The position numbers and the translations under genes were made by a program. DNA of 64,000 nt from Enhygromyxa salina (GTDB taxonomy: Bacteria; Myxococcota_A; Polyangia; Nannocystales; Nannocystaceae): NCBI RefSeq assembly GCF_002994615.1, contig NZ_PVNK01000269.1:17311-81310 (forward strand), written 5' to 3'. This document shows, in pieces, positions 52,351-60,464 of the stretch. The stretch's first letter is position 1. Every line of letters begins with the position of its first letter. The notes beneath the pieces were generated by a model that worked only from the letters and a program-made list of their open reading frames with translations, searched no databases and was not told the origin of the DNA.

Positions 52351-52930
52351 GCTGATCGAGGGCCAGCCGCATGGTCGCGGTGAGGTCTTCTTTTGGGGTG
52401 TAGAAGAACCGGTAGCGGTTGGGCCGGTTGGGGTTTTGCAGCTGCTTGTCGATGTTGCCGTCGGAGTCGAGGAACATGACCCGGGGGATGTAGTCGCCGT
52501 CGGGGGCGTAGAGCGTGACCTCGGGGTGGGCGTCTTGGTCGACGTGGACCATGACGAACTGCTCGGACAGACGGGCGAGATCGGCGTCGCTGTTGAAGGT
52601 GCGCTTGAGCTTCTGGCAGTTGCCGCACCAGGTCGTGTGGACGACCATCATCACGGGCATCTTGGTCTGCTTGGCCTCGGCGAGGCCCTCTTCGAGGCCG
52701 CGCCAGGCGATGTCCTCGTTCCAGCCCTCGGCGGGGACCGTGGCCACGCGCTTGGGCGCGCTCGGAGTCTCGCCCGCCGCCTCGGGGCCGTGGCCCTTCA
52801 CCGCGCGTTCGGGTGGCTCGCAGGCGCTCGACGCGAGCACGAGCGCGCCGAGGCAAAACGCCGAGACCGGCGAGATGCGCCGCCTCGGGGGGTGCTGGGC
52901 TGGGGCTCGCAAGGTGCGGGAGGATACCAT
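52334..52930 (-). CDS. thioredoxin-fold lipoprotein, TXNDC12/AGR-like
   Basis: A 198-residue predicted lipoprotein: signal with lipobox A-S-S-A-C (Cys37), a short linker, then a thioredoxin domain with V-H-T-T-W-C-G-N-C (redox pair) and Y-I-P-R-V-M-F-L-D-S-D-G-N (cis-Pro region). The last part, P-N-R-Y-R-F-F-Y-T-P-K-E-D, parallels the Y-K-Y-F-Y of animal TXNDC12 (ERp18). The whole C-terminal half follows that eukaryotic family more closely than DsbA, TlpA or Trx. Probably a periplasmic thiol-disulphide enzyme. First gene of the operon. Confidence 0.8.
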   Translation of the reverse strand: MVSSRTLRAPAQHPPRRRISPVSAFCLGALVLASSACEPPERAVKGHGPEAAGETPSAPKRVATVPAEGWNEDIAWRGLEEGLAEAKQTKMPVMMVVHTTWCGNCQKLKRTFNSDADLARLSEQFVMVHVDQDAHPEVTLYAPDGDYIPRVMFLDSDGNIDKQLQNPNRPNRYRFFYTPKEDLTATMRLALDQHDNKS

Positions 52931-53066
52931 GGACGCAGGAACGCGCCCCCCCGGTGGGATGATACGGGCGCCTGCGACCGAGCGGAGCCCGCGCTGGAGC
53001 GGTGAGGGGGGGAATTGAGGCCGTCAGGCGCACCAGGGGCCGCGTGCCTCGAGCGAGCCGACCGGC

Positions 53067-53507
53067 GTGAGCTTCGAACCTTGGCAGCGCCTCGCCGCCG
53101 TCGAGCAGGCCCGCGCTCGGTTCCCCGCGAACCGCGACACCCTCGAGTCTCTGCGCGGCGCCAGCAGTCTAGCAGCCCGTGGTGCAATGCCTCGTGTCGC
53201 CTCGCGCCGGAATTTTCGCCGAGGGCGCGAAGCCAAAACGCCGCTGTACCGGGCGTACTGCAAGTTTTGGCGACAAAGCCCTCGGTGAAAAGGCCAAGCG
53301 AGGCGGCGCGAGGCATTGCACCACGGGCTGCTAGGCGAGCTCGAGGGCATCCTGTCCGAGCGCGGCGGCTGGCGAGCAGCGCTGGCGCGTGGAAGAACCG
53401 TTCAAACTCGAAGGCCGCAGGGAAAACGCCTGTGGCTCTCCGGCCACGGGAAACCTCACAAGCTTGCGGGCAACCAGATGATGTTGGACCTGCCCCCACA
53501 CGACTGA
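53067..53507 (+). pseudogene. unrecognised gene interrupted by MITE copy 1
   Basis: Before the element the frame reads V-S-F-E-P-W-Q-R-L-A-A-V-E-Q-A-R-A-R-F; after it, L-G-E-L-E-G-I-L-S-E-R-G-G-W-R-A-A-L. If the 162 bp of net insertion are removed, both parts join in one frame (S-S-L-G-E-L-E). Within the MITE the frame would be open too, but a C-to-T change has made a TGA at 53286-53288. The original product is not recognised. It could be the end of a toxin or of an IS gene. Confidence 0.5.
53169..53334 (+). mobile_element. 166-bp MITE, copy 1
   Basis: Both ends are a perfect 26-bp inverted repeat beginning CTAGCAGCCCGTGGTGCAAT and continuing to GCCTCG. The copy at 59794 is its reverse complement with only two substitutions seen by eye, and the same length. 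The outer CTAG may be a 4-bp target duplication (YTAR type), which would make the net insertion 162 bp. No transposase is encoded, so it must be mobilised in trans. Confidence 0.85.
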
Positions 53508-53554
53508 ACCGCCATCGACGCTGGCTACTCACACAGCTTCGAGAGGTCGGCGAT

Positions 53555-53953
53555 ATGATCGAGTTGCCCAAGAAAATGATACGCACTGGAGACATGATCA
53601 CCCTCTCGCGACATGAAGGTGTCGAGTTTGCGATGTTTACGAACGAAGGTGCTCGACGGCTTGTGCGAGGCGGCGGAACAATTGCCCCATTCAGCGCGGG
53701 GCACGCAAAGAAGTGGGCTCAGCAAGGCTGGCGATGGTCCGGTCATACCCATCCGGTCTCCCGAGGGCGTCTCGAGCCATCTTTCTTGGGCGCCAACTCC
53801 GATGTCGGTGTTGCTTGGCGGTTCCGACAGTACCGTGGTCAGGAGAACTTTGCAGTTTGGAATCATGACGGTGGGTTCATGCTCTTCACACCTGACTTTG
53901 GAAACATCGCGCCGCCGTGGCCTAGCAGCCCAAGCCTACGTTTGAAAGACTAG
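53555..53953 (+). CDS. orphan toxin C-terminal domain (JAB/MPN-like motif)
   Basis: A 132-residue frame from ATG 53555: M-I-R-T-G-D-M-I-T-L-S-R-H-E-G-V-E-F-A-M-F, G-A-R-R-L-V-R-G-G-G-T-I-A-P-F and W-S-G-H-T-H-P-V-S followed by P-S-F-L-G-A-N-S-D. The H-x-H-P then S-x-D order is that of JAB/MPN metallopeptidases, though spacing is unusual. It ends 2 bp before the next gene's start, typical for a toxin tip with its immunity gene. The RHS or other carrier is missing. It is either a silent spare tip or a remnant. Confidence 0.6.
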   Translation: MIELPKKMIRTGDMITLSRHEGVEFAMFTNEGARRLVRGGGTIAPFSAGHAKKWAQQGWRWSGHTHPVSRGRLEPSFLGANSDVGVAWRFRQYRGQENFAVWNHDGGFMLFTPDFGNIAPPWPSSPSLRLKD

Positions 53954-53955
53954 CA

Positions 53956-54360
53956 ATGCCAAACCTTCTCAAACTCAAGGAGATCGCCAAACGAGAATTC
54001 CTCTCTGGCTTGGACGAACACTGCTCGGTCGATGACCTCGATCTTGTTCGCCAGCTAGCGTTTTCCACGGTGGCGCTGCTGGAAGATTCCGTGATGGCAC
54101 GGAATGATCTCTCCCAGGCTCAACTTCAACGCCTGATCGGCCTGGGACTCGTGACTTCCGCACCACCGGAGAAGACCCGAGCAGTCAAAGAGGTAGCCGA
54201 GTGTATTTGGCGGATCGCCGATCCGTCCGTGCTGGCTAGCGACGATTCTCCCTCCCAACGCCATCTCAAAGCAGGGGCCGTCGTTTTCCATGCGCTCGTG
54301 CTTGACACCACTAAAGAGGTTCTAGGCGAGTGGTGGCCTAACTGGCGTAGTGTGAGCTGA
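53956..54360 (+). CDS. putative immunity protein for the toxin domain upstream
   Basis: A 134-residue, all-helical cytoplasmic protein: L-K-E-I-A-K-R-E-F-L-S-G-L, D-L-V-R-Q-L-A-F-S-T-V-A-L-L-E and A-V-K-E-V-A-E-C-I-W-R-I-A. Its start lies 2 bp after the toxin stop. GC and codon use are lower than the chromosome, as common in immunity genes. Its last 49 bp and the 52 bp after it recur at 60465-60565. No family is recognised; the role is inferred from position. Confidence 0.6.
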   Translation: MPNLLKLKEIAKREFLSGLDEHCSVDDLDLVRQLAFSTVALLEDSVMARNDLSQAQLQRLIGLGLVTSAPPEKTRAVKEVAECIWRIADPSVLASDDSPSQRHLKAGAVVFHALVLDTTKEVLGEWWPNWRSVS

Positions 54361-54412
54361 ACCCGCCAAGGGTGAACCGAACCGCAGGCATCGAGAGGTC
54401 CGGCGGCAGCGA
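54312..54412 (+). repeat. 101-bp direct repeat, copy 1
   Basis: Matches 60465-60565 without gaps at a constant offset of 6153 bp, with a few substitutions. It covers the 3' end of the immunity gene and the DNA just past it. Confidence 0.8.
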
Positions 54413-54481
54413 GTAACGTTCCGGTGAAGCCCACCTTGTGCCGGCGCCAGCTCTCTGGCACCGCGCCGGCCCTCCTCACAC

Positions 54482-54607
54482 TCAGCTCGCGCTCGGAGAC
54501 CAGTTCGGCGGCAGCAGCTCGTCCACCCGGCTCTGCGGCCAGCCTTCGGCGATCCGCTGCATCACGTCCCGCAGGTACGCCCACGGCTCCACGCCCGCGG
54601 TAGCGTT
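54482..54607 (-). mobile_element. IS66 TnpC transposase, C-terminal remnant
   Basis: Minus-strand frame: N-A-T-A-G-V-E-P-W-A-Y-L-R-D-V-M-Q-R-I-A, then S-R-V-D-E-L-L-P-P-N-W and a stop at 54482. This is the end of the IS66 transposase (Y-L-x-D-V-L-x-R, R-I-D-E-L-L-P-x-x-W). The catalytic domain is gone. A repeat of about 12 bp (CGTTCCGGTGAA) lies at 54416 and again at 54605. The 120 bp between the immunity gene and this fragment contain nothing else. Confidence 0.7.
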
Positions 54608-54657
54608 CCGGTGAACCGCACCTGGCCTCGCGCTGACCGCCCAACGATGCTCGTGGC

Positions 54658-56324
54658 ATGCCGGACCCCCATCGCTTGCGAGCGCTCGCCGAGAACCGCT
54701 ACTGGTCCGAGCTCGAGGCCCGAGAGGCGCTGGATGGCCTCCCGGTCTCCTCCGAACTGAAACTCCTGTGCGACCCCACGGCGAAGAACGACTGGACAGT
54801 GCTCGCCAATCACAGCACGATCGCCGCCATGGCGACCGCCGCCGCGCCCTTGCTCGAGCCGACCGTGTACGCGTCGTCGAGCACCCACGACGCGCTCGGC
54901 CGGGTTCTGACCGCGATCTCGCCGGACGGATCCGAGGTCGCGTACGGCTACAACGAGCGCGGCGGGCTGAAGGCCGTCGACTGCAAGCACCGCGGCGCGC
55001 TGACCTCGACGCCGATCGTCGCCGAGATCCGCTACGACGTCCGTGGCCGACGAGAGTCGATCTCCCACGCCGCCAACTCGACGACCACGACCTACGCATA
55101 CGACCCGCAAAACTTCCGCCTGCGTTGGATCGAGACCACGCGGACGAGCGACAACGCGAAGCTGCAGGGTCTCCACTATCACTACGACCCGGTCGGCAAC
55201 GTCGCCGACATCCGCGACGACGCGCAGCAGACGGTCTACTTCCAAAATGCCGTGGTCGAGGCCGCGAACAGCTACGAGTACGACGCGCTGTACCGCCTGG
55301 TCGAAGCCACAGGCCGCGAGCACGCCAGCCAGGGCACGGTCCAGCGCAGCTCGACCCAGCTGCCGCCCGACAGCAGCGCGACGCCGATGGCGAACGACCC
55401 GAACGCGCTGCGGCGGTACACACAGAGCTACAGCTACGACGCCGTCGGCAACCTCGAGACGGTCGTGCACGCGCCCGCGGGCGGGACCGGGTGGACGCGG
55501 CGCTACCAGTATCGGACCGACGGCAACCGACTCGTCGCCACGAGCGCGCCCGGGGACGCAGCGGGCCCGCTGTACTCGAACAGCACGACCTACAGCCACA
55601 CCTACCCGCACGACGTCCACGGCAATTTCGTCAGCATGCCGCACATGGCGGCGATGGACTGGGACGAGGTCGACCAGCTGCAGCACTGCAAGGTGGGCTC
55701 GCAGGAGGTGTACTTCCAGTACGCGGGCGGCCAGCGCATCCGCAAGTACGTCGAGCACGCAGGATCGACGACCGAAGAACGCATCTACCTCGGCTCATTC
55801 GAGCTCTACCGCAAGCGAGTCAACGGGACCCTGAAGGAGGAATGGGAGTCGCTGCACGTCAGCGACGACACCGGGCGGATCGTACTGGTCGAGACCCGCA
55901 CGGTCGACAAAGGCGAGCTCGTGCCGAGTCCCACGGGGATCTGGCGCTTTCAGCTGAGCAATCACTTGGGCTCGGCCGCGACGGAGGTCACGGAGACCGG
56001 TGCGGTGATCTCGTACGAGGAGTACCACCCGTATGGGACGAGCGCGTACCGGCTGGTGGACAGCCAGCTCGAGGTGCCGGCGAAGCGTTACCGGTACACG
56101 GGGATGGAGCGGGACGAGGAGACGGGGCTCGGGTATCACACGGCGCGGTATATACCCTCGACGGCATCAGGGATCCCGCAGCATGGGCTGAGCTGGGAAA
56201 AGCCGGATTTGTCGATGGACAGCTCTACTCGGCTGCGGAGCTTTGGATTATCAAAAGCAACCCGAAACTACTGGCAAAAACGGTTTTTTACCGCGAAGGA
56301 CGGGTTGTCGCCAACCCATTCTAG
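54658..56324 (+). pseudogene. RHS copy A, truncated and out of frame with its tip
   Basis: From ATG 54658 the first 26 codons (P-H-R-L-R-A-L-A-E-N-R-Y-W-S-E-L-E-A-R-E) look like an IS66 TnpA start, joined at 54736 to RHS core repeats: Y-G-Y-N-E-R-G-G-L-K-A, Y-D-V-R-G-R-R-E-S, Y-H-Y-D-P-V-G-N-V and Y-H-P-Y-G-T-S-A-Y. The core is identical in register to copy B until 56151, where the G-R-W-T-A-A-D-P-I-G core end is lost. The tip then reads in another frame (Y-T-L-D-G-I-R-D-P-A-A-W-A-E-L-G-K) to a stop at 56324, 11 bp before an immunity gene. A deletion fused core to tip out of frame. Confidence 0.75.
54736..56151 (+). repeat. 1416-bp RHS core repeat, copy A
   Basis: Aligns to 57670-59085 without a gap (constant offset 2934 bp), with scattered substitutions only. 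The boundaries at both ends are abrupt. Confidence 0.9.
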
Positions 56325-56335
56325 GACTTCTTTCA

Positions 56336-56674
56336 ATGAATTTTACTCAAGAAGAAAAGCATCTGCAGCGGGCTGAGACGCTCATCGCCAAATGGGAATG
56401 CGCCGACGCGATGGTGTGGAAACACCAGCGCAGCCATCAGGGGATTGTTCTCAGGCTTTCAAAAGAGGAGCAAGAGGGATGCCTGTTGCTATACTTGGGG
56501 GATGTGTCCTGGTACACAGGTCCACTGAGGTGGAAGAACGCCGCCCTGGAAGCGACGAGGATTCACTCGGCGGATAGCGACTCGAAGTATTTGTTGAAGG
56601 ACGAAACTGCGGGACTCGTTGTCCGGTTCGCGGTTCTCGAGGCGCACCAGATGACCGAGAAGTATCCAAAGTAG
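56336..56674 (+). CDS. putative immunity protein of RHS copy A
   Basis: A 112-residue cytoplasmic protein from ATG 56336: E-E-K-H-L-Q-R-A-E-T-L-I-A-K-W-E, G-C-L-L-L-Y-L-G-D-V-S-W-Y and T-A-G-L-V-V-R-F-A-V-L. It follows the RHS-A tip by 11 bp, the usual toxin-immunity order, and has lower GC. No family is recognised. The toxin tip it should neutralise is truncated, so it may persist for protection against siblings. Confidence 0.55.
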   Translation: MNFTQEEKHLQRAETLIAKWECADAMVWKHQRSHQGIVLRLSKEEQEGCLLLYLGDVSWYTGPLRWKNAALEATRIHSADSDSKYLLKDETAGLVVRFAVLEAHQMTEKYPK

Positions 56675-57022
56675 ACGCGCCCGCGCCGCGTCGCCACGTC
56701 GCACACCGAGCAGACGACCCACCACATCACCGCGTCGGAGGTCACGGTCGCCCACGACACCAGCGACCCCGACCGGCTTCGTCTCGGCGTCCCGCTGACC
56801 TCGAAGTCCTTCGAACTCAAAGGCCTCTCGCTCCCGGAGTCGGGCTTGCTCGCGTTCGACGAACTGAAGGCCGCCTACGACGGCGCGACCGAGGTCGTCT
56901 ACGACGACGACGACGCGCCGCCGCTCGACACCGTCGAAAAGTGGCTGCTCGGCCACAGCCGCGCTCGGTACTACGCCGACGACTTCGGCGGCATGTTGCC
57001 CGAGGGGCAGAGTGGCGTGCGC
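56675..57022 (+). pseudogene. Tc toxin B-component (TcdB-like) remnant
   Basis: Directly after the immunity stop the same frame, without a start codon, reads I-T-A-S-E-V-T-V-A-H-D, F-E-L-K-G-L-S-L-P-E, F-D-E-L-K-A-A-Y-D and H-S-R-A-R-Y-Y-A-D-D-F-G-G-M-L-P-E-G-Q. The pattern R-x-L-Y-Y-x-D-D-x-x-G-x-L-P-x-G, after a region with E-L-x-G-L and F-x-x-D-E-L, is that of the C-terminal part of the TcB/TcdB proteins which join TcC-type RHS shells. The rest is absent. The frame breaks at about 57020 where IS66-derived DNA begins. Confidence 0.55.
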
Positions 57023-57054
57023 GCGCGTGTCCATCCGGGTGACTGCGCCCCGAG

Positions 57055-60000
57055 ATGGCGCCCATCGACCGCGAGAGCGGGAGACCATCGGAGGTCATGG
57101 CACCCAAGAACTTGCTGGAGGCGAGGCTCGTCCAACTCCGCGATGGCCGATGGACCAAGGCCGACGCCCGCTTGGTCCTCGACGCGGTCGAGCGCAGCGG
57201 AGACTCGGTCTGGGCCTTCGCCCGGCTCCACGGCCTCAGCGCAAAGAAGATCTTTTGGTGGCGCAGTCAGCTGGAGAATGACGACCCACCCGCGGACTCG
57301 GAGTCGCTTTCGTTCGCGCCCGTGGTCGTGACCGGCCTCGGTCGCGCGCCTGCGGCGGTGATCCGGGTCGGCGCGATCGAGATCGACGTGCACGAGCCCG
57401 ACAAGGTCAGCGCGCGCTGGCAGGCATCGCTGCTCCGCCTGGCCCTGCGCGCCTGGGACGCCAAGGAGCAGTGTGCTCGGGTGACCTACGATGCCCTGCG
57501 GCGGCCCGTCGATAGCTACGTCCAGCCAGCGGTTGGGAGCGAGGTGCTGCTCTCACGCGTGGTCTACGGCGAGCTCCTCGCCAGTCCGCAGGCGACCAAT
57601 CACCGCGGCCGCGTGTACCGAAGCTACGGCGGCGACGGCGAAGCGACCACGCCCAGCTTCGACTTCAAGGGCCTCCCGGTCTCCTCCGAACTGAAACTCC
57701 TGCGCGAGCCCACGGCGAAGAACGACTGGACAGTGCTCGCCAACCAGAGCACGATCGCCGCCATGGCGACCGCCGCTGCGCCCTTGCTCGAGACGACCGT
57801 GTACGCGTCGTCGAGCACCCACGACGCGCTCGGCCGGGTCCTGACCGCGATCTCGCCGGACGGCTCCGAGGTCGCGTACGGCTACAACGAGCGCGGCGCG
57901 CTGAAGGCCGTCGACTGCAAGCACCGCGGCTCGCTGACCTCGACGCCGATCGTCGCCGAGATCCGCTACGACGTCCGCGGCCGGCGAGAGTCGATCACCC
58001 ACGCCGCCAACGCGACGACCACGACCTACGCATACGACCCAAAGAACTACCGCCTGCGCGGGATCGAGACCACGCGCACGAGCGACAACGCGAAGCTCCA
58101 AGGCCTGCATTATCACTACGACCCGGTCGGCAACGTCACCGACATCCGCGACGACGCGCAGCAGACGGTGTACTTTCAAAACGCCGTCGTCGAGGCCGCG
58201 AACGGCTACGAGTACGACGCGCTGTACCGCCTGGTCGAAGCCACAGGCCGCGAGCACGCCAGCCAGGGCACGGTCCAGCGCAGCTCGACCCAGCTGCCGC
58301 CAGACAGCAGCGCGACGCCGATGGCGAACGACCCGAACGCGCTGCGGCGGTACACGCAGCGCTACAGCTACGACGCGGTCGGGAACCTCGAGACGGTCAT
58401 CCACGCGCCCGCGGGCGGGACCGGTTGGACGCGGCGCTACCAGTGCCGGACCGACGGCAACCGCCTCGTCGCCACGAGCGCGCCCGGCGACGCAGCGGGC
58501 CCGCTGTACTCGAACAGCACGACCTACAGCCACACTTACCCGCACGACGTCCACAGCAATTTCGTCAGCATGCCGCACATGGCGGCGATGGACTGGGACG
58601 AGCTCGACCAGCTGCAGCACTGCAAGGTGGGCTCGCAGGAGGTCTACTTCCAGTACGCGGGCGGCCAGCGCATCCGCAGGTACGTCGAGCACGCAGGATC
58701 GACGACCGAAGAACGCATCTACCTCGGCTCATTCGAGCTCTACCGCAAGCGAGTCAACGGGACCCTGAAGGAGGAATGGGAGTCGCTGCACGTTAGCGAC
58801 GACACCGGGCGGATCGTACTGGTCGAGACCCGCACGGTCGACAAAGGCGAGCTCGTGCCGAGCCCCACGGGGATCTGGCGCTTTCAGCTGAGCAATCACC
58901 TTGGCTCTGCGGCGACGGAGGTCACCGAGACCGGTGCGGTGATCTCGTACGAGGAGTACCACCCGTATGGGACGAGCGCGTACCGGCTGGTGGACAGCCA
59001 ACTCGAGGTGCCGGCGAAGCGTTACCGGTACACGGGGATGGAGCGGGACGAGGAGACGGGGCTCGGGTATCACACGGCGCGGTATTATGCACCGTGGCTG
59101 GGTCGGTGGACGGCGGCCGATCCCATCGGCGTCGCGGGCGGCCTCAACGTGTTCGAGTACTCGGCGTCTAGCCCGGTCGTCATGAATGACCCAGCAGGGA
59201 TGGCGCCGCATCAAGCAGGGGACGTCATCTCCACTGAGGAAGTTGATGCGTGGCGGAAAGACTCTTCGCTCATCCATCCTAACTACAAACCGCTTCACGT
59301 TGCAGGAGATGGGTATCTGGTCGTCCCCGTGGATGCGTTCTACGCGATCCCGGGCGGGCAAACCGAGCCAGACCACTTCGCCTGGGGGTGGTCGCCCACG
59401 GCAATGGGTGACGTGTGGCGCGGCAAGTACTCGCAACAACTCGAGCGTATCCAAAACGAGCAAGAGACGGCCCAGGCCGCGCAGCGAATCCTCGCCGCCA
59501 ATCGTGTCCTTGTGCCTGCGGCTACTGTCGAGTTGCTCATCGTCGGGGGGGCCTATATTGCGGCTGGCGCGGGGGCCTCGGGCTGGGCACAGTCCAACCC
59601 TGCGATAGTCGCGGAACTCGCGGAAGGGCTTCTGTTTCCGACCGGCACGGAAATAACTGGCGGCGTCGGGTTCGGTGTGGCAGGCTACGCTGCCACAGCC
59701 CGATATGGAGGGAAACTCTCTGCCCGATCCATGGTCCCCTCCTCGCAGACGCTTGGTGAGGTGGACCTGAAAATATTTGGCACGGCAGATCGCCTAGCAG
59801 CCCGTGGTGCAATGCCTCGCGCCGCCTCGCTTGGCCTTTTCGCCGAGGGCTTTGTCGCCAAAACTTGCAGTACGCCCGGTACAGCGGCGTTTTGGCTTCG
59901 CGCCCTCGGCGAACATTCCGGCGCGAGGCGACACGAGGCATTGCACCACGGGCTGCTAGATCAGCTAATCTTGACAACTGACATGAGGTTTGTTCGGGCA

Positions 60001-60066
60001 TTCTACAACAAGTACGGCTACCTGGTGAATGCCCTCGTTTTGCCCCCAGCAAGGCTAGGACAATGA
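57055..60066 (+). CDS. RHS copy B, fused to IS66 TnpA, tip interrupted by a MITE
   Basis: A 1003-residue frame. Residues 1-135 are TnpA-like (D-G-R-W-T-K-A-D-A-R-L-V-L-D-A-V; F-A-R-L-H-G-L-S-A-K-K-I-F-W-W-R). From about 140 RHS repeats follow (V-T-Y-D-A-L-R-R-P-V, Y-G-Y-N-E-R-G-A-L-K, Y-D-V-R-G-R-R). The core ends with G-R-W-T-A-A-D-P-I-G-V-A-G-G-L-N-V-F-E-Y at about 680-700, then D-P-A-G. The tip (about 720-1003) has a hydrophobic helix (V-E-L-L-I-V-G-G-A-Y-I-A-A-G-A) and is extended by a 54-codon MITE. It overlaps the immunity start by 4 bp (ATGA). Whether the hybrid N-terminus can be exported is doubtful, because no export signal or shell N-domain remains. Confidence 0.75.
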   Translation: MAPIDRESGRPSEVMAPKNLLEARLVQLRDGRWTKADARLVLDAVERSGDSVWAFARLHGLSAKKIFWWRSQLENDDPPADSESLSFAPVVVTGLGRAPAAVIRVGAIEIDVHEPDKVSARWQASLLRLALRAWDAKEQCARVTYDALRRPVDSYVQPAVGSEVLLSRVVYGELLASPQATNHRGRVYRSYGGDGEATTPSFDFKGLPVSSELKLLREPTAKNDWTVLANQSTIAAMATAAAPLLETTVYASSSTHDALGRVLTAISPDGSEVAYGYNERGALKAVDCKHRGSLTSTPIVAEIRYDVRGRRESITHAANATTTTYAYDPKNYRLRGIETTRTSDNAKLQGLHYHYDPVGNVTDIRDDAQQTVYFQNAVVEAANGYEYDALYRLVEATGREHASQGTVQRSSTQLPPDSSATPMANDPNALRRYTQRYSYDAVGNLETVIHAPAGGTGWTRRYQCRTDGNRLVATSAPGDAAGPLYSNSTTYSHTYPHDVHSNFVSMPHMAAMDWDELDQLQHCKVGSQEVYFQYAGGQRIRRYVEHAGSTTEERIYLGSFELYRKRVNGTLKEEWESLHVSDDTGRIVLVETRTVDKGELVPSPTGIWRFQLSNHLGSAATEVTETGAVISYEEYHPYGTSAYRLVDSQLEVPAKRYRYTGMERDEETGLGYHTARYYAPWLGRWTAADPIGVAGGLNVFEYSASSPVVMNDPAGMAPHQAGDVISTEEVDAWRKDSSLIHPNYKPLHVAGDGYLVVPVDAFYAIPGGQTEPDHFAWGWSPTAMGDVWRGKYSQQLERIQNEQETAQAAQRILAANRVLVPAATVELLIVGGAYIAAGAGASGWAQSNPAIVAELAEGLLFPTGTEITGGVGFGVAGYAATARYGGKLSARSMVPSSQTLGEVDLKIFGTADRLAARGAMPRAASLGLFAEGFVAKTCSTPGTAAFWLRALGEHSGARRHEALHHGLLDQLILTTDMRFVRAFYNKYGYLVNALVLPPARLGQ
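57670..59085 (+). repeat. 1416-bp RHS core repeat, copy B
   Basis: Gap-free partner of 54736-56151. The copies diverge completely after GGTAT, where copy B goes on to the true core end. Confidence 0.9.
59794..59959 (-). mobile_element. 166-bp MITE, copy 2, inverted relative to copy 1
   Basis: Same perfect 26-bp ends, same length, opposite orientation, inserted in the RHS-B tip. Without the net 162 bp the tip reads G-T-A-D-R-L-D-Q-L-I-L-T, so the frame is the same before and after insertion. The element itself is open in that frame. Confidence 0.85.
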
Positions 60067-60362
60067 CTGAGAACGGACCTCCGTACATTGCGCCCGCCCT
60101 CAAAATGCTGCGCCGAGCGTACCCCAACGGCATTCCTGATGTGGACATCTTGCCGATCATGGCTGTGCTGAGTGATGCAGGACTGTCTAATCGGAATGTC
60201 GCGGCTGTTCTAGGCCACTATCACGATCGTTCCTATAAGGACTTTTTGTATCAGGCGAGCACTTGCTCACTCGATGAGGATGTGACCGAACTTGCAAAAT
60301 TCGCGGTTAGGGATCACCTTTCTCGTTTTGGTTATGAAGAGTGGAAATCTGCACTGGACTAA
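60063..60362 (+). CDS. putative immunity protein of RHS copy B
   Basis: A 99-residue protein from ATG 60063, which overlaps the RHS-B stop (ATGA): M-L-R-R-A-Y-P-N-G-I-P, I-M-A-V-L-S-D-A-G-L-S-N-R-N-V-A-A-V-L and Y-E-E-W-K-S. All-helical and cytoplasmic, with lower GC than the chromosome. The overlap couples it to the toxin. The family is not recognised; the role comes from position. Confidence 0.6.
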   Translation: MTENGPPYIAPALKMLRRAYPNGIPDVDILPIMAVLSDAGLSNRNVAAVLGHYHDRSYKDFLYQASTCSLDEDVTELAKFAVRDHLSRFGYEEWKSALD

Positions 60363-60404
60363 TCGGCGCAGCAAGGTCGTGAGCATAGGTGGATGACGCC
60401 TGCC

Positions 60405-60445
60405 GATGACGGCTGCCCGAAGGTCCTGTACCTTCATATCCGTCC
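60405..60445. repeat. 41-bp repeat downstream of immunity genes, copy 1
   Basis: GATGACGGCTGCCCGAAGGT and the 21 bp after it recur at 60753-60793 with about 80% identity. Both lie between immunity remnants and may be recombination points for tip cassettes. Confidence 0.55.
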
Positions 60446-60464
60446 ACCTTATACAAGTGAGCAG

